Shown: positions 1 to 8,037, counted from the stretch's first letter. The stretch: 21,466 nucleotides of DNA from Pseudomonadota bacterium (GCA_023442755.1 JAEZXS010000198.1:1-21466); one strand, 5' to 3'. Made by a program: numbers and translations. Notes: generated by a model from the sequence alone, not told the origin.

Positions 1-1
1 C

Positions 2-1510
2 GGCTCCCAGTACACGCAGCTGATCGCGCGCCGCATACGGGAGAGTCATGTCTATTGCGAAATTCATCCATTCAACATGCCAATGGAATCGATCAAGGAT
101 TTCAAGCCAAAGGGGATAATTCTCTCAGGCGGCCCGTCGAGCGTCTATGACGACGGCGCCCCGCTTGCCGATCCCGCCATATATGCGCTCGGGCTTCCGA
201 TCCTCGGCATATGCTATGGCATGCAGCTTATGGCCTACCAGCTCGGGGGAAAGGTCGAAAGAGCCGAAAGGCGCGAATACGGCCCGGCAACCGTCGACAT
301 AGACACCTCGGGAGACCTGTTCTGTGAAGTCGAAAAGGAGGGCATCCGCGTCTGGATGAGCCACGGGGACCGCATTCTCCGTATCCCTCCCGAGTTCGAA
401 ATCATGGCGCACAGCGACAATGCCCCTGCGGCCGCAATGGGTGATCCCATACGGCATTTCTACGGAGTGCAGTTCCACCCCGAGGTTGCGCACACCCCGT
501 GCGGCAAGGACGTCCTCGAGAATTTTCTTTTCCGGATTTGTCGATGCCGGCCGAGCTGGACCATGAAATCGTTCGTTGAGTCCGCCATCAGTTCGGTGCG
601 GGAAAAGGTCGGTGATGACCAGGTAATCTGCGCGCTGAGCGGCGGTGTGGATTCATCGGTCGTTGCCGTCCTGCTGCACAAGGCTCTAGGGAAAAGGCTT
701 CACTGCATTTTCGTCAACAACGGGCTCCTGCGCAAAGGCGAAGCCGAGATCGTCCAGCGTGTCTTCCGGGATCATTTCGACATAAACCTGATCTACGTGG
801 ACGCCTCTGCGGAATTCCTCGATCGCCTGCACGGCATCGTCGACCCCGAGCAGAAGAGGAAGATAATAGGCAACCTTTTCATCGAGATCTTCGAAAGGGA
901 GGCCGGCCGGATTCCGGATGCCCGGTACCTGGCCCAGGGAACGCTCTATCCCGACGTGATCGAAAGCGTCTCCTTCAAGGGACCTTCGGCAACCATCAAG
1001 ACCCATCACAATGTGGGCGGACTGCCGGAGAGGATGAAACTCGAGCTTATCGAACCACTCCGCGAGCTGTTCAAGGATGAGGTGCGGCTGGTCGGCAGGG
1101 AACTCGGCCTCCCCGAGCGCATCATCATGCGCCATCCCTTTCCCGGTACCGGCCTTGCAATCAGGCTGATCGGCGCGATCAACCCGGCAAGCCTCGATAT
1201 CCTGCGCGAGGCCGACGCCATCATCCAGGAAGAGATAGAGGCTTCGGGCTGGTACGAGCACGTGTGGCAGTCTTTTGCCGTGCTTCTCCCTGTCAGATCG
1301 GTGGGTGTCATGGGGGATGAGCGGACGTACGACCAGGTTATCGCCCTGCGGGCCGTGGAAAGCGTGGACGCGATGACGGCCGACTGGGCGCGGCTTCCCT
1401 ATGAGGTGCTCGGGCGCATCTCAAACCGGATCATAAACGAAGTGAAGGGTGTCAATCGCGTCGTGTACGATATTTCGTCCAAGCCACCCAGCACGATAGA
1501 ATGGGAATAG
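2..1510 (+). CDS. guaA: GMP synthase (glutamine-hydrolysing), 5' end cut by window
   Basis: Makes GMP from XMP, glutamine and ATP in cytosolic purine synthesis. The frame is open from base 2 and reads GSQYTQLIARRIRE, the usual GuaA N-terminus, so the first in-frame ATG (77) is internal and only about ten residues are missing at the left edge. The class I amidotransferase domain shows the nucleophile motif GICYGMQ (Cys codon at 212-214) and the His/Glu pair in FHPEVAH. The ATP-pyrophosphatase domain follows with the P-loop SGGVDSSVV, and the protein ends in the family-typical C-terminus KPPSTIEWE. Length matches the usual bifunctional enzyme of about 510 residues. The next gene starts 30 bp downstream on the same strand, so the two may be co-transcribed. 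Identification is near certain. Confidence 0.97.
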   Translation, partial: GSQYTQLIARRIRESHVYCEIHPFNMPMESIKDFKPKGIILSGGPSSVYDDGAPLADPAIYALGLPILGICYGMQLMAYQLGGKVERAERREYGPATVDIDTSGDLFCEVEKEGIRVWMSHGDRILRIPPEFEIMAHSDNAPAAAMGDPIRHFYGVQFHPEVAHTPCGKDVLENFLFRICRCRPSWTMKSFVESAISSVREKVGDDQVICALSGGVDSSVVAVLLHKALGKRLHCIFVNNGLLRKGEAEIVQRVFRDHFDINLIYVDASAEFLDRLHGIVDPEQKRKIIGNLFIEIFEREAGRIPDARYLAQGTLYPDVIESVSFKGPSATIKTHHNVGGLPERMKLELIEPLRELFKDEVRLVGRELGLPERIIMRHPFPGTGLAIRLIGAINPASLDILREADAIIQEEIEASGWYEHVWQSFAVLLPVRSVGVMGDERTYDQVIALRAVESVDAMTADWARLPYEVLGRISNRIINEVKGVNRVVYDISSKPPSTIEWE

Positions 1511-1540
1511 CTTTTCTCCCGGTCTAACCGGTCAATTCGC

Positions 1541-2275
1541 ATGTACACGGAAACGGATCGTTTTTACCGCTACCAGCATCAATCGGCGAGGGGCTGGGCA
1601 ACCTTCCAGGTGAAATACCGGGAAACCGACCTGTGGATACGCGCACGGCGGAAGCTCGAAAAGGAAACGACCGAAACCGTTTTGAACTGCCGCCGGCAAC
1701 TGGAAGAATACATTGCTTCCCACAGGCAGTTTCTCGTCTCCCTGTCCCCGTTGCCTGACGACCCGCTTGCTCCTCCGCTGGTCCGCCGCATGCTTCAGGC
1801 CGCCGCGAGCGCGGGGGTGGGCCCCATGGCCAGTGTTGCCGGCGCCATCGCCCAGGCGGTTGGACTCGCACTCAAACCCTTTTCCGATTCCGTTATCGTC
1901 GAGAATGGCGGGGACTGCTATCTCGACCTGCAGGAAGAAACCACCGTCGGCATTTTCGCCGGACCCGAATCCCCTTTCACCAACAAGATCGCCCTGAAAT
2001 TCGGTCCCGAGCGTTTTCCGCTCGGGATATGCACCTCTTCCGGGACGATTGGGCATTCGCTGAGCTTCGGAAAAACCGACGCAATAACCGTCATCTCACC
2101 CGATGCTGCCCTGGCCGATGCGGCTGCAACCCGGCTCGGGAACCTTGTGAACACCCCCGCAGATATCCCGAAGGCGCTTGAGTTAGCCCCGAAAATCCCT
2201 TCAGTCGAAGCGGTCCTCGTGGTCGCGAAGGATAAGATCGGCGCCTGGGGCAATCTGGAACTTGTTCCGCTCTAG
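1541..2275 (+). CDS. UPF0280 family protein (ApbE-like fold)
   Basis: A 244-residue protein matching UPF0280, a family related to the ApbE flavin-transferase fold and found in anaerobes and methanogens. Its biochemical role is not established. Recognisable features are the central stretch GVGPMASVAGAIAQ followed by VIVENGGDCYL, and a later SSGTIGHSLSFGKTDA segment, which resemble the ligand-binding loops of ApbE proteins. No signal peptide or membrane segment is visible, so it should be cytosolic. It starts 30 bp after guaA. No strong Shine-Dalgarno is visible before the ATG, and a short inverted repeat (CCGGT/ACCGG near 1519-1532) lies in the gap. Family assignment is good; function is unknown. 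Confidence 0.85.
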   Translation: MYTETDRFYRYQHQSARGWATFQVKYRETDLWIRARRKLEKETTETVLNCRRQLEEYIASHRQFLVSLSPLPDDPLAPPLVRRMLQAAASAGVGPMASVAGAIAQAVGLALKPFSDSVIVENGGDCYLDLQEETTVGIFAGPESPFTNKIALKFGPERFPLGICTSSGTIGHSLSFGKTDAITVISPDAALADAAATRLGNLVNTPADIPKALELAPKIPSVEAVLVVAKDKIGAWGNLELVPL

Positions 2276-2314
2276 AGCGAAAGCCTTTCCGGGCAGCGTA
2301 TGTCTCAAAATTTC

Positions 2315-2342
2315 TTGTCTTTTCCCCCCTTGTTGCTATAGT
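2315..2342 (+). promoter_or_regulatory. candidate sigma-70 promoter for the phosphoesterase gene
   Basis: TTGTCT (2315-2320) and TATAGT (2337-2342) are separated by 16 bp in the 103-bp gap between the UPF0280 gene and the phosphoesterase gene. The -10 box matches consensus at five of six positions and the -35 at four. The spacing and location are sensible, but no transcript evidence exists here. Confidence 0.45.
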
Positions 2343-2378
2343 AGCCTTCTCAGTCAATCCCAGAGGCGCCCGCGGCTC

Positions 2379-2855
2379 ATGAAAATTATCGTAATGTCGG
2401 ATACTCATCTCAACCGGGCAACAGACGAATTCAAAGCGTTATGCGCCAGGTTTTGCGATGATGCCGACATGGTCATCCATCTGGGCGACTGGGAAAAGGT
2501 CGAGCTGTTGAATTTTCTTGAGTGCTATCCGCTGGAAGCCGTAGCCGGTAACATGGACGACTCCTATATAGTGGATCGGCTTCCTGCGAAAAAAATTATC
2601 ACTGCGGGTAGTTTCCGTATCGGCATTATACACGGCTGGGGATCGCCCGGTGGTATTCGCCAGATGATCGCCAAAGAATTCCACGAGGTGGACGCTATCC
2701 TCTTCGGGCACACCCACCAGCCGCTTCATATCGTGGATAACGGAGTGCTCTGGTTCAATCCGGGCTCCGTTTTCATGGGTCGCGGCCTGTCCCGCAAAAG
2801 CATCGGGGTCCTCCGCATAGAGGACCGGATCGATGCCGAAATAATCCATATCTAG
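2379..2855 (+). CDS. YfcE/MJ0936-type metallophosphoesterase
   Basis: A 158-residue single-domain calcineurin-like phosphodiesterase. All metal-binding motifs of the family are present in order: SDTH (Asp8, His10), GDW (Asp37), GNMD (Asn58), IIHG (His85) and GHTH (His111, His113), followed by the typical NPGS near residue 127. These ligate a two-metal centre that hydrolyses phosphodiesters, and the natural substrate of this family is usually unknown. The start at 2379 was chosen because the protein then begins MKIIVMSDTH, as in homologues; a longer in-frame extension to 2262 would overlap the previous gene and adds no conserved residues. The protein has no signal peptide and is cytosolic. Confidence 0.9.
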   Translation: MKIIVMSDTHLNRATDEFKALCARFCDDADMVIHLGDWEKVELLNFLECYPLEAVAGNMDDSYIVDRLPAKKIITAGSFRIGIIHGWGSPGGIRQMIAKEFHEVDAILFGHTHQPLHIVDNGVLWFNPGSVFMGRGLSRKSIGVLRIEDRIDAEIIHI

Positions 2856-2959
2856 TTCTGGTCCCATTGTGCCGATCTGACGGAACCCAAAGCTGATATT
2901 TGTCACATTTTCCGGAGTTTTCCAAGGAATCGCCCCCCGGCATCCGGATGAAAACATTT

Positions 2960-2964
2960 AGGAG
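2960..2964 (+). promoter_or_regulatory. Shine-Dalgarno fixing a GTG start
   Basis: AGGAG ends 7 nt before the GTG at 2972, ideal spacing. ATG codons further upstream (2900, 2948) lack such a site. This places the HIT protein N-terminus immediately before NLWAPWR, the usual start of its homologues. Confidence 0.7.
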
Positions 2965-2971
2965 CGTAGAC

Positions 2972-3472
2972 GTGCAGAATCTGTGGGCGCCCTGGCGGAT
3001 AGAGTATATTTTGGGTAAGCGGGAGCCGTATTGTATTTTTTGCCCGGAAAGCCATGGCCACACGGACGAGGAAAGACTTATTCTTCATCATGGCGAGAAG
3101 GTGATGGTGATGATGAATAAGTTTCCCTACAACAACGGCCACCTGCTTGTCGCACCCTGGCGCCATGTTTCGGATCTGAGTGCGCTTTCAACGGAGGAAA
3201 CGATGGACCTCATGCTATGGGTGAAAAGGTCCACCCAGATCCTGAAGAAAGCAATGCATGCGGAAGGATTCAACGTGGGGCTCAATATCGGGAGAGAAGC
3301 CGGGGCCGGCTATGAAGAGCACATACATTTTCACGTTGTCCCCCGCTGGCGCGGCGATACCAATTTCATGGCCGTTCTCGCCGACATTCGCAGTATCCCG
3401 GAACACATAAGACAGACCTACTCCAAGCTGTTACCTTATTTTCAGAAGGAGAGCGCCAATGAGGCTGGTTAA
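2972..3472 (+). CDS. HIT-family nucleotide hydrolase/phosphorylase (Ap4A phosphorylase-like)
   Basis: A 166-residue histidine-triad protein. It opens with NLWAPWR, then a CxxC pair (Cys21, Cys24) that could bind zinc, a substrate-fold segment NNGHLLVAP, and the catalytic triad HIHFHVV (His117, His119, His121) followed by PRW. This layout matches the subgroup that includes mycobacterial Ap4A phosphorylase Rv2613c, so cleavage of dinucleoside polyphosphates or adenylylated compounds is likely; the exact substrate is inference. A GTG start at 2972 is preferred because of the AGGAG site. The 3' end overlaps the next gene by 14 bp, which suggests translational coupling to the LapA-like membrane protein. 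Confidence 0.88.
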   Translation: MQNLWAPWRIEYILGKREPYCIFCPESHGHTDEERLILHHGEKVMVMMNKFPYNNGHLLVAPWRHVSDLSALSTEETMDLMLWVKRSTQILKKAMHAEGFNVGLNIGREAGAGYEEHIHFHVVPRWRGDTNFMAVLADIRSIPEHIRQTYSKLLPYFQKESANEAG

Positions 3473-3767
3473 ACTGGTCGTAGTACTCGTAATCCTCGGT
3501 CTGATCGGCTTGTTCATCGGTCAGAACATGTCCACGTGGACAAGCCCGGTTCCCTTCAACCTTGACCTGTATTTTCTCGGTAAGACGGGAACGTCCCTCC
3601 AACTCTATCTCATTATATTTGCTTCTGCTGCAATCGGTTTTCTGCTGGGAATCATCGCGCTCGCAAAGCCCTATATGAAGACTCGCCGTACCCTGGCGCG
3701 CGAGAGACAGGAGAAGAAAGCCGAGGATACGGTCCCGGTAAAGGAAAGCGAAGCCCAGACCTCATGA
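3459..3767 (+). CDS. LapA-type (DUF1049) small inner-membrane protein
   Basis: A 102-residue membrane protein with two hydrophobic helices, roughly residues 5-23 and 46-68, followed by a highly charged cytoplasmic tail rich in Arg, Lys and Glu. This is the lipopolysaccharide assembly protein A / DUF1049 pattern, in which the tail often forms a short coiled coil. A good AAGGAGA site precedes the ATG inside the end of the HIT gene, and the reading frames overlap by 14 bp. A strong terminator follows 25 bp after the stop, so this is the last gene of its transcription unit. Family assignment rests on size, topology and tail composition; the molecular role is uncertain. Confidence 0.75.
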   Translation: MRLVKLVVVLVILGLIGLFIGQNMSTWTSPVPFNLDLYFLGKTGTSLQLYLIIFASAAIGFLLGIIALAKPYMKTRRTLARERQEKKAEDTVPVKESEAQTS

Positions 3768-3792
3768 TTTTCGCGGCGGGCCCGCAAAATAG

Positions 3793-3839
3793 AAAGAAGA
3801 GCCGGCTGATTTCCAGGAGGGTAGCCGGCTCTTCTTTTT
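3793..3839 (+). terminator. strong Rho-independent terminator
   Basis: A 15-bp perfect inverted repeat (3793-3807 with 3823-3837, core AAGAGCCGGCT) encloses a 15-nt loop and runs into a T tract at 3835-3839. It lies 25 bp after the LapA-like gene and ends that transcription unit. Confidence 0.92.
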
Positions 3840-4153
3840 GAAGGGCGTGAGAGTATGGAGTGTAAATATTCCTGAATGAGACTTTTCACCATCAGGTGAG
3901 GAGAGTATTCCGGACTGCATTTGGGTGTATTTTTCGTGGGAGTCGCAGTGCCCGAGTCGGGCTCCGGGACCTCCGGAAACTTTTCCCGGGACACGCAGCA
4001 CATTTCTTCGGCTCGGGCTATCTTTTTGCTCAACATTTCCGGTCCTGATGCCGAATTTATTCAAAAAACACTTTGCAAGCCGGAAAGAGAATCTGCCGGA
4101 GGTTTCCCGACCTCTATTCCGTTTCGGCAAACAAAGCAAAACGGGGTGATACT
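3840..4153. other. intergenic stretch without a supported gene
   Basis: This 314-bp stretch separates the terminator from the HDOD gene. It should contain the HDOD promoter, but no convincing -35/-10 pair was found. A short hairpin TCACC/GGTGA (3886-3899) and several small GC-rich palindromes near 3950-3990 are visible. Short frames here lack conserved features, and no riboswitch class was recognised. Confidence 0.5.
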
Positions 4154-5035
4154 ATGAAAGGTGCCGGACTTCGTCCGGGTTCGACAGAACCGGGAAACGA
4201 CCAATCTCAAAAAACTCCCCCCGCTGCCGCTTCCAAGATCGTCCAGGCCACGGGCGATTTGCCCGCCATGCCCCATATTGCCACTCTTGTTGTGGAAAAG
4301 CTGTCCGATCCAAAGGCCATGCCCCGCGATATTTACCATCTTATAACAAAAGACCAGGGCCTTGCGGCCCGCGTCTTGAAAGTTGCCAACTCCCCCTATT
4401 ACGGAGCTTCCAGATCCATTTCCAGCATGCGCGATGCGGTCCTCTTCATGGGATTCGACGCCATCAGGTCGCTGATCATGACCGCCGTGATGAAGGGTAT
4501 GTTTTCAGCCCTCGGGCTTGCCGAAAAACTCCTGTGGGAACACTCTCTGGCAAGCGCTGCAGCGGCAAGGCAGATAGCGACGGCTCTCGGCATCGAGAAC
4601 ACCGAAGAAGCTTTTCTGGCGGGATTGGTTCACGATATCGGCAAAGCAGTGCTCTTCCTCCGCCTTCCGGAGAAGATGAGCCACATCATGCAGGAAGTCT
4701 ACAACACGGGAGCCAGTTTCAGCGATCTGGAACAGGCGGTGCTCGGGTTCACTCACGCCCAGGTTGGACAACTGGTAGCGGACAAATGGCGCTTCGCCCT
4801 GAATATCGAAGACGCGATCGCCAATCACCATCAACCCGACCAGGCAACCCTGCCGGGGCAGCTCGCGCACGTCGTTTCGCTGGCAAACCAGATGTGCCAT
4901 AAAGTGGGAATAGGCCCAACCCGGAGGCCCGATATCGAGCCATCCGAGTTGGCAAGTGCGAAGGTACTGGGAATGACGCCCGAGGCCATCGAGGAAATAC
5001 TTCAGAGCCTCCCGAGTGCAGTCAAGGAAGGCTAA
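4154..5035 (+). CDS. HDOD domain signalling protein
   Basis: A 293-residue single HDOD-domain protein with a low-complexity, Pro/Gln/Ser-rich N-terminal tail of about 25 residues. The core begins at LPAMPHIATLVVEKL and includes the helical LARVLKVANSPYYG-type segment typical of HDOD proteins, then a His in LWEHSL (His130) and the HD dyad in LVHDIGKA (His160-Asp161). Family members act in signalling and c-di-GMP-linked regulation, usually without proven catalysis; here the HD dyad is retained. The start at 4154 was chosen over an in-frame ATG at 4073 because the upstream residues look non-conserved and a weak GGGG-containing site precedes 4154. It converges with the cobalamin operon, with 21 bp between the two stops. 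Confidence 0.85.
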   Translation: MKGAGLRPGSTEPGNDQSQKTPPAAASKIVQATGDLPAMPHIATLVVEKLSDPKAMPRDIYHLITKDQGLAARVLKVANSPYYGASRSISSMRDAVLFMGFDAIRSLIMTAVMKGMFSALGLAEKLLWEHSLASAAAARQIATALGIENTEEAFLAGLVHDIGKAVLFLRLPEKMSHIMQEVYNTGASFSDLEQAVLGFTHAQVGQLVADKWRFALNIEDAIANHHQPDQATLPGQLAHVVSLANQMCHKVGIGPTRRPDIEPSELASAKVLGMTPEAIEEILQSLPSAVKEG

Positions 5036-5056
5036 TCCAGGAAACGGACGGCCCGG

Positions 5057-5938
5057 CTATTTCCCGGCCACCGTATATTTTTCCAGGTACCCTCTGGGGG
5101 TAACCATCCATCCATTCCAAATATAGGTTGCGCTGTTGCCGACGAGCACGATGGATTGCATGTCCACTTCGTCCACCGGAAGGAGGCCGAGTGTGGTCAC
5201 GCACTTCCACTGACCGTCGCGCATCGCCCGGCGGACTATTGCCACGGGAGTATCCGGAGACTTGACCCGGAGAAGTATCCTGCGGGCTTTTTCCAGCAGA
5301 TCCGGCCGGCTGTTGCTCCTTGGATTATAGATGGCAAGGACGAAATCCGCATCTGCCACCGCAGCAAGCCTCTTCTCGATCATTTCCCAGGGCGTGAGGT
5401 GGTCGCTCAGGCTTACCGCCGCGAAATCGTGCATGAGGGGCGCTCCCGCCAGGGACGCAGCCGCATTGAATGCGGGAATTCCCGGAATGATCCGGAGGCG
5501 GAAATCCGCCCTTTCCTCTGAAGACTCGCCCCCGTCCCCCGTAACCGCAAGCCCTTTTTCACGGCAGATATCGAGCACAAGTCCGGCCATTCCATATATT
5601 CCGGCATCCCCGCTGGAAACCAGGGCGACGGATTTGCCTTCCCGGGCAAAATCGATCGCCGCCTCGCAGCGTTCCACTTCTTTTCGCATGCCGCTGGAAA
5701 TGACCTTCTTCCCTTCCAGCAGATCGGGGATCAGGTCGAGGTAGGTCTTATATCCGAGAACGACATCGGATGCCTGGAGGGCATCGGCCGCTTCCTGCGC
5801 CATAAAGGACCGGAATCCCGGCCCGAGGCTCACTATAGAGAGTCTGCCAGGGCAATTGCCATCGTGCAGTTTCCCGCCTTCCGTTTCGGCACCAGGAGTT
5901 TTCGACTCCGGGCGCTCCAGAGGGCACTTGCTTCGCAT
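5057..5938 (-). CDS. cbiH: cobalt-precorrin-3 C17-methyltransferase
   Basis: A 293-residue SAM-dependent tetrapyrrole methylase that methylates C17 and drives ring contraction during corrin synthesis. The family signature runs from LSIVSLGPG near residue 33, through SSGDAGIYGMAGL (SAM-binding loop) and IIPGIPAFNAAASLAGAPLM, to VLAIYNPRS and MVTPRGY near the C-terminus. CobJ of the aerobic pathway is the same family; the CbiG neighbour argues for the anaerobic (CbiH) role. The ATG at 5938 gives about 32 residues ahead of the conserved core and a 106-bp out-of-frame overlap with cbiG, which is long, but it has an AGGAG site 10 nt upstream and no better start follows. It is the last gene of the - strand operon. 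Confidence 0.9.
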   Translation of the reverse strand: MRSKCPLERPESKTPGAETEGGKLHDGNCPGRLSIVSLGPGFRSFMAQEAADALQASDVVLGYKTYLDLIPDLLEGKKVISSGMRKEVERCEAAIDFAREGKSVALVSSGDAGIYGMAGLVLDICREKGLAVTGDGGESSEERADFRLRIIPGIPAFNAAASLAGAPLMHDFAAVSLSDHLTPWEMIEKRLAAVADADFVLAIYNPRSNSRPDLLEKARRILLRVKSPDTPVAIVRRAMRDGQWKCVTTLGLLPVDEVDMQSIVLVGNSATYIWNGWMVTPRGYLEKYTVAGK

Positions 5939-6990
5939 ACGCTTTCTGCTCCTATATGCCGGGCCACAATACGTGACGGATTCGGAACGGCAACCCCGGC
6001 CACTTCTTCGCGAGTAAAAAAGCTGATCGGCCTTTTGAAAACCTCTGCCGCATCGAGCAGGCCCCGCTCATCCGATTTTACGTCCAGGCTGGCAAAATTT
6101 TTTATCGAAAATGAAGATAATCCGTAATCGTCGAGTATACCGGCGACAAACCGGACGATTTCCTCGCAACTCGTCCCCCTGTTGCAGCCCACGCCGATCA
6201 CAAGGGTTTCCGGCCTCAGCTTCAGCCCATCGATTCCGGGAGGCATCGCAAACTCGGAAACCCATATACCCGGACCGGACTGCATCCAGTCAAAGCTCTG
6301 CGTCACTTCCTCGGGCCATTTTCGGGCCCGGTCTCCCGCCGCGTCTGCCTCTATCACATCCGCGGTCCGAACGGAAGGGAGTATATCGAAACCATGCTCT
6401 TCGGGGAGATGGCGCAGGAGGACGCCTTCCGGATCGAAAATCCAGAGCGGCCGTCCATCGAGAACCGCGGCAGCTATCGTGCTCAGCATTTCCGGATTCT
6501 CGATCAGGAGTCCGGCTTTCTGAGCGAGCAGGTCGATCGCGGGTTTCTCGCGAATATCGGAAGCCGTGGTGACGACGGCCTGGCCGCCGGTGATCTGCGC
6601 CACTCGGCGTGCTAGCTCGTTTGCACCGCCGAGGTGGCCGGAAACGAGGCTTATCGCAAAGCGGCCGTCCTCATCCAGCACCACGACCGCCGGATCGACC
6701 GTCTTGCTTTGCAAAAGCGGCGCAACCTGCCGAACGACTATCCCGCAGCTCATGATACAGATTATCGAACCGAAGTCGTTCCAGGCGCCCGGAAACTCTT
6801 CCGCCATTCTTTCGAAGGAGGTCATCCCCGGAAGAGCATAGCGCCCGTTGCAGAAACAAACGCTTCCCGGAATACACCTGCTGATGCGGGCCGCCAGTTC
6901 GGCGCCCCTGCGCGTGAGAGAGAAAATGGCAACCGAGCGATCTTTAGTCGGTTTTTTTTGCATCCCGGTACTGGTGGCTGAATGACTCAT
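5833..6990 (-). CDS. cbiG: cobalt-precorrin-5A hydrolase
   Basis: A 385-residue protein that opens the delta-lactone of cobalt-precorrin-5A and releases acetaldehyde, a step specific to the oxygen-independent cobalamin pathway. The N-terminal domain contains IICIMSCGIVVRQVAPLL, then DPAVVVLDEDGRFAISL and SGHLGGANELA, all typical of CbiG. The C-terminal domain begins LVIGVGCNRGTS near residue 270 and continues with the conserved NFASLDVKSDE segment. Its 5' end overlaps cbiF by 47 bp and its 3' end overlaps cbiH by 106 bp, so the three genes are almost certainly one transcript. A second ATG at 6963 is an alternative start; neither start has a clear Shine-Dalgarno. Confidence 0.92.
   Translation of the reverse strand: MSHSATSTGMQKKPTKDRSVAIFSLTRRGAELAARISRCIPGSVCFCNGRYALPGMTSFERMAEEFPGAWNDFGSIICIMSCGIVVRQVAPLLQSKTVDPAVVVLDEDGRFAISLVSGHLGGANELARRVAQITGGQAVVTTASDIREKPAIDLLAQKAGLLIENPEMLSTIAAAVLDGRPLWIFDPEGVLLRHLPEEHGFDILPSVRTADVIEADAAGDRARKWPEEVTQSFDWMQSGPGIWVSEFAMPPGIDGLKLRPETLVIGVGCNRGTSCEEIVRFVAGILDDYGLSSFSIKNFASLDVKSDERGLLDAAEVFKRPISFFTREEVAGVAVPNPSRIVARHIGAESVCEASALWSARSRKLLVPKRKAGNCTMAIALADSL
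5949..5953 (-). promoter_or_regulatory. Shine-Dalgarno for cbiH inside cbiG
   Basis: On the - strand AGGAG lies 10 nt before the ATG at 5938, within the cbiG coding region. It supports the long out-of-frame overlap as real and not a mis-called start. Confidence 0.55.
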
Positions 6991-7732
6991 CGTAGAGTTT
7001 CGATCTTTTGCTTTTTTTGTCCAATTGGCCTTTGATTCTGAAAACTTCGCCCACCAGGATGATGGCCTGGCGCTCTATTCCCGCCGCCCGCACCTTCTCG
7101 GCAATGTTCTCCAGGGTCCCGTAAACAAGGGTCTGGTCCGGCCAGCCGACTCGGTATGCCACGATCGTCGGCGTGTCCGTGGGATAGAACTCCTCCAGTT
7201 CTCCAACGACCTTGTCGATCTGCTGAACGCTCAGGTAGATGACCATCGTGGCCCTGTGCGAGGCAAGCGTTGCAAGCTGCTCTTTTCCGGGCACGCGCGT
7301 TCTCCCGGCCATGCGGGTGAGAATGACGGTCTGAGAAACGTCGGGGATCGTAAGTTCCTGGTTCAATGCCGCTGCTGCGGCAAAAACGGCGGAAACGCCG
7401 GGAACGGTCTCATGCGGGATCTTGTCTGCATCCAGGAGGTTCATCTGTTCCTGGATTGCGCCATACAGGCTGGGGTCTCCGGTGTGGAGGCGCACGACGC
7501 GCTCGCCCCCCTGGTACCCTTCCTTGAGCAGAGCGTGGGTTTCTTCGAGCGTCAGTCCGGCGCTGTCAAAGAGCTTGACGCCCTCTTTCCTGCAGTATTG
7601 CAGGAGGGTGACCGGCACCAGGGAACCCGCATATACAACCCGGTCGGCCTCTTCCAGGTATCGCATTCCCTTCACCGTGATCAGCTCGGGGTCGCCGGGT
7701 CCAGCTCCAATGAATCGAACAGGATGCTTCAT
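6944..7732 (-). CDS. cbiF: cobalt-precorrin-4 C11-methyltransferase
   Basis: A 262-residue SAM-dependent tetrapyrrole methylase that methylates C11 of the corrin precursor. The start VRFIGAGPGDPELITVKG, then VVYAGSLVP, the SAM-loop RLHTGDPSLYGAIQEQ, PGVSAVFAAAA and VILTRMAGRT are all diagnostic of CbiF/CobM. The ATG at 7732 was chosen because it begins right before the conserved core and is preceded by a purine-rich AAGAGAA stretch; the in-frame extension to 7870 adds 46 unconserved residues. The C-terminal Lys-rich tail overlaps cbiG by 47 bp and carries a run of eight A residues (sense strand). It is the first gene of the cobalamin operon, divergent from the metVF cluster. Confidence 0.93.
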   Translation of the reverse strand: MKHPVRFIGAGPGDPELITVKGMRYLEEADRVVYAGSLVPVTLLQYCRKEGVKLFDSAGLTLEETHALLKEGYQGGERVVRLHTGDPSLYGAIQEQMNLLDADKIPHETVPGVSAVFAAAAALNQELTIPDVSQTVILTRMAGRTRVPGKEQLATLASHRATMVIYLSVQQIDKVVGELEEFYPTDTPTIVAYRVGWPDQTLVYGTLENIAEKVRAAGIERQAIILVGEVFRIKGQLDKKSKRSKLYDESFSHQYRDAKKTD

Positions 7733-7923
7733 TTGAATTTCTCTTTTCGGTGGATTTGGATTCACGTGCTTCAAGAGCTTGGTTTTCCCTTTTTCACATT
7801 CCACAACTGAACTGTCAAGCAGCGTCGTGATACGAACTGATAATAATGCTCCGTTCTTGCCGCCAACCACTGCGACAGGAACGGCGTAACTCTTTGTGGG
7901 CTTACACCTTGACCGCGCAGAGA

Positions 7924-7954
7924 AGAGGTGCTAGTAGTGATACTGCCCACCTCT
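7924..7954. repeat. 7-bp inverted repeat in the divergent promoter region
   Basis: AGAGGTG (7924-7930) is mirrored by CACCTCT (7948-7954) across a 17-nt centre. It overlaps the weak + strand -10 candidate, so it could be an operator or a 5' leader hairpin of the metVF operon. It may also be chance. Confidence 0.35.
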
Positions 7955-8025
7955 AAATGCCTTTCTTTCGCTACATCTCCCCGCTCCGCCCGGGCGCTCG
8001 GTTTCTCGAGAGTTTCCTCACTGCC

Positions 8026-8030
8026 AGGAG
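8026..8030 (+). promoter_or_regulatory. Shine-Dalgarno fixing a GTG start
   Basis: AGGAG ends 7 nt before GTG 8038. The in-frame ATG at 7957 has no such site and would add 27 unconserved residues before the [2Fe-2S] domain. Confidence 0.75.
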
Positions 8031-8037
8031 TCGCTCC

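Larger units (their letters stand above)
7733..8037. other. divergent promoter region between cbiF and the FDH-like gene
   Basis: This 305-bp gap must hold promoters for both operons. Toward the cob genes (- strand) TTGGCG (7866-7861) and TATTAT (7845-7840) are 15 bp apart, and a perfect TTGACA hexamer sits at 7818-7813 without a good -10. Toward the + strand operon TTGACC (7909-7914) is followed 17 bp later by TAGTAG (7932-7937). No B12 box or other recognisable cobalamin riboswitch core was seen on the - strand. All promoter calls are weak. Confidence 0.35.

Noticed and set aside
7733..8037. Cobalamin riboswitch upstream of cbiF
   Set aside because: A stretch resembling CCACTGCGAC was noticed near 7866, but no B12 box or surrounding conserved core could be found on the - strand.
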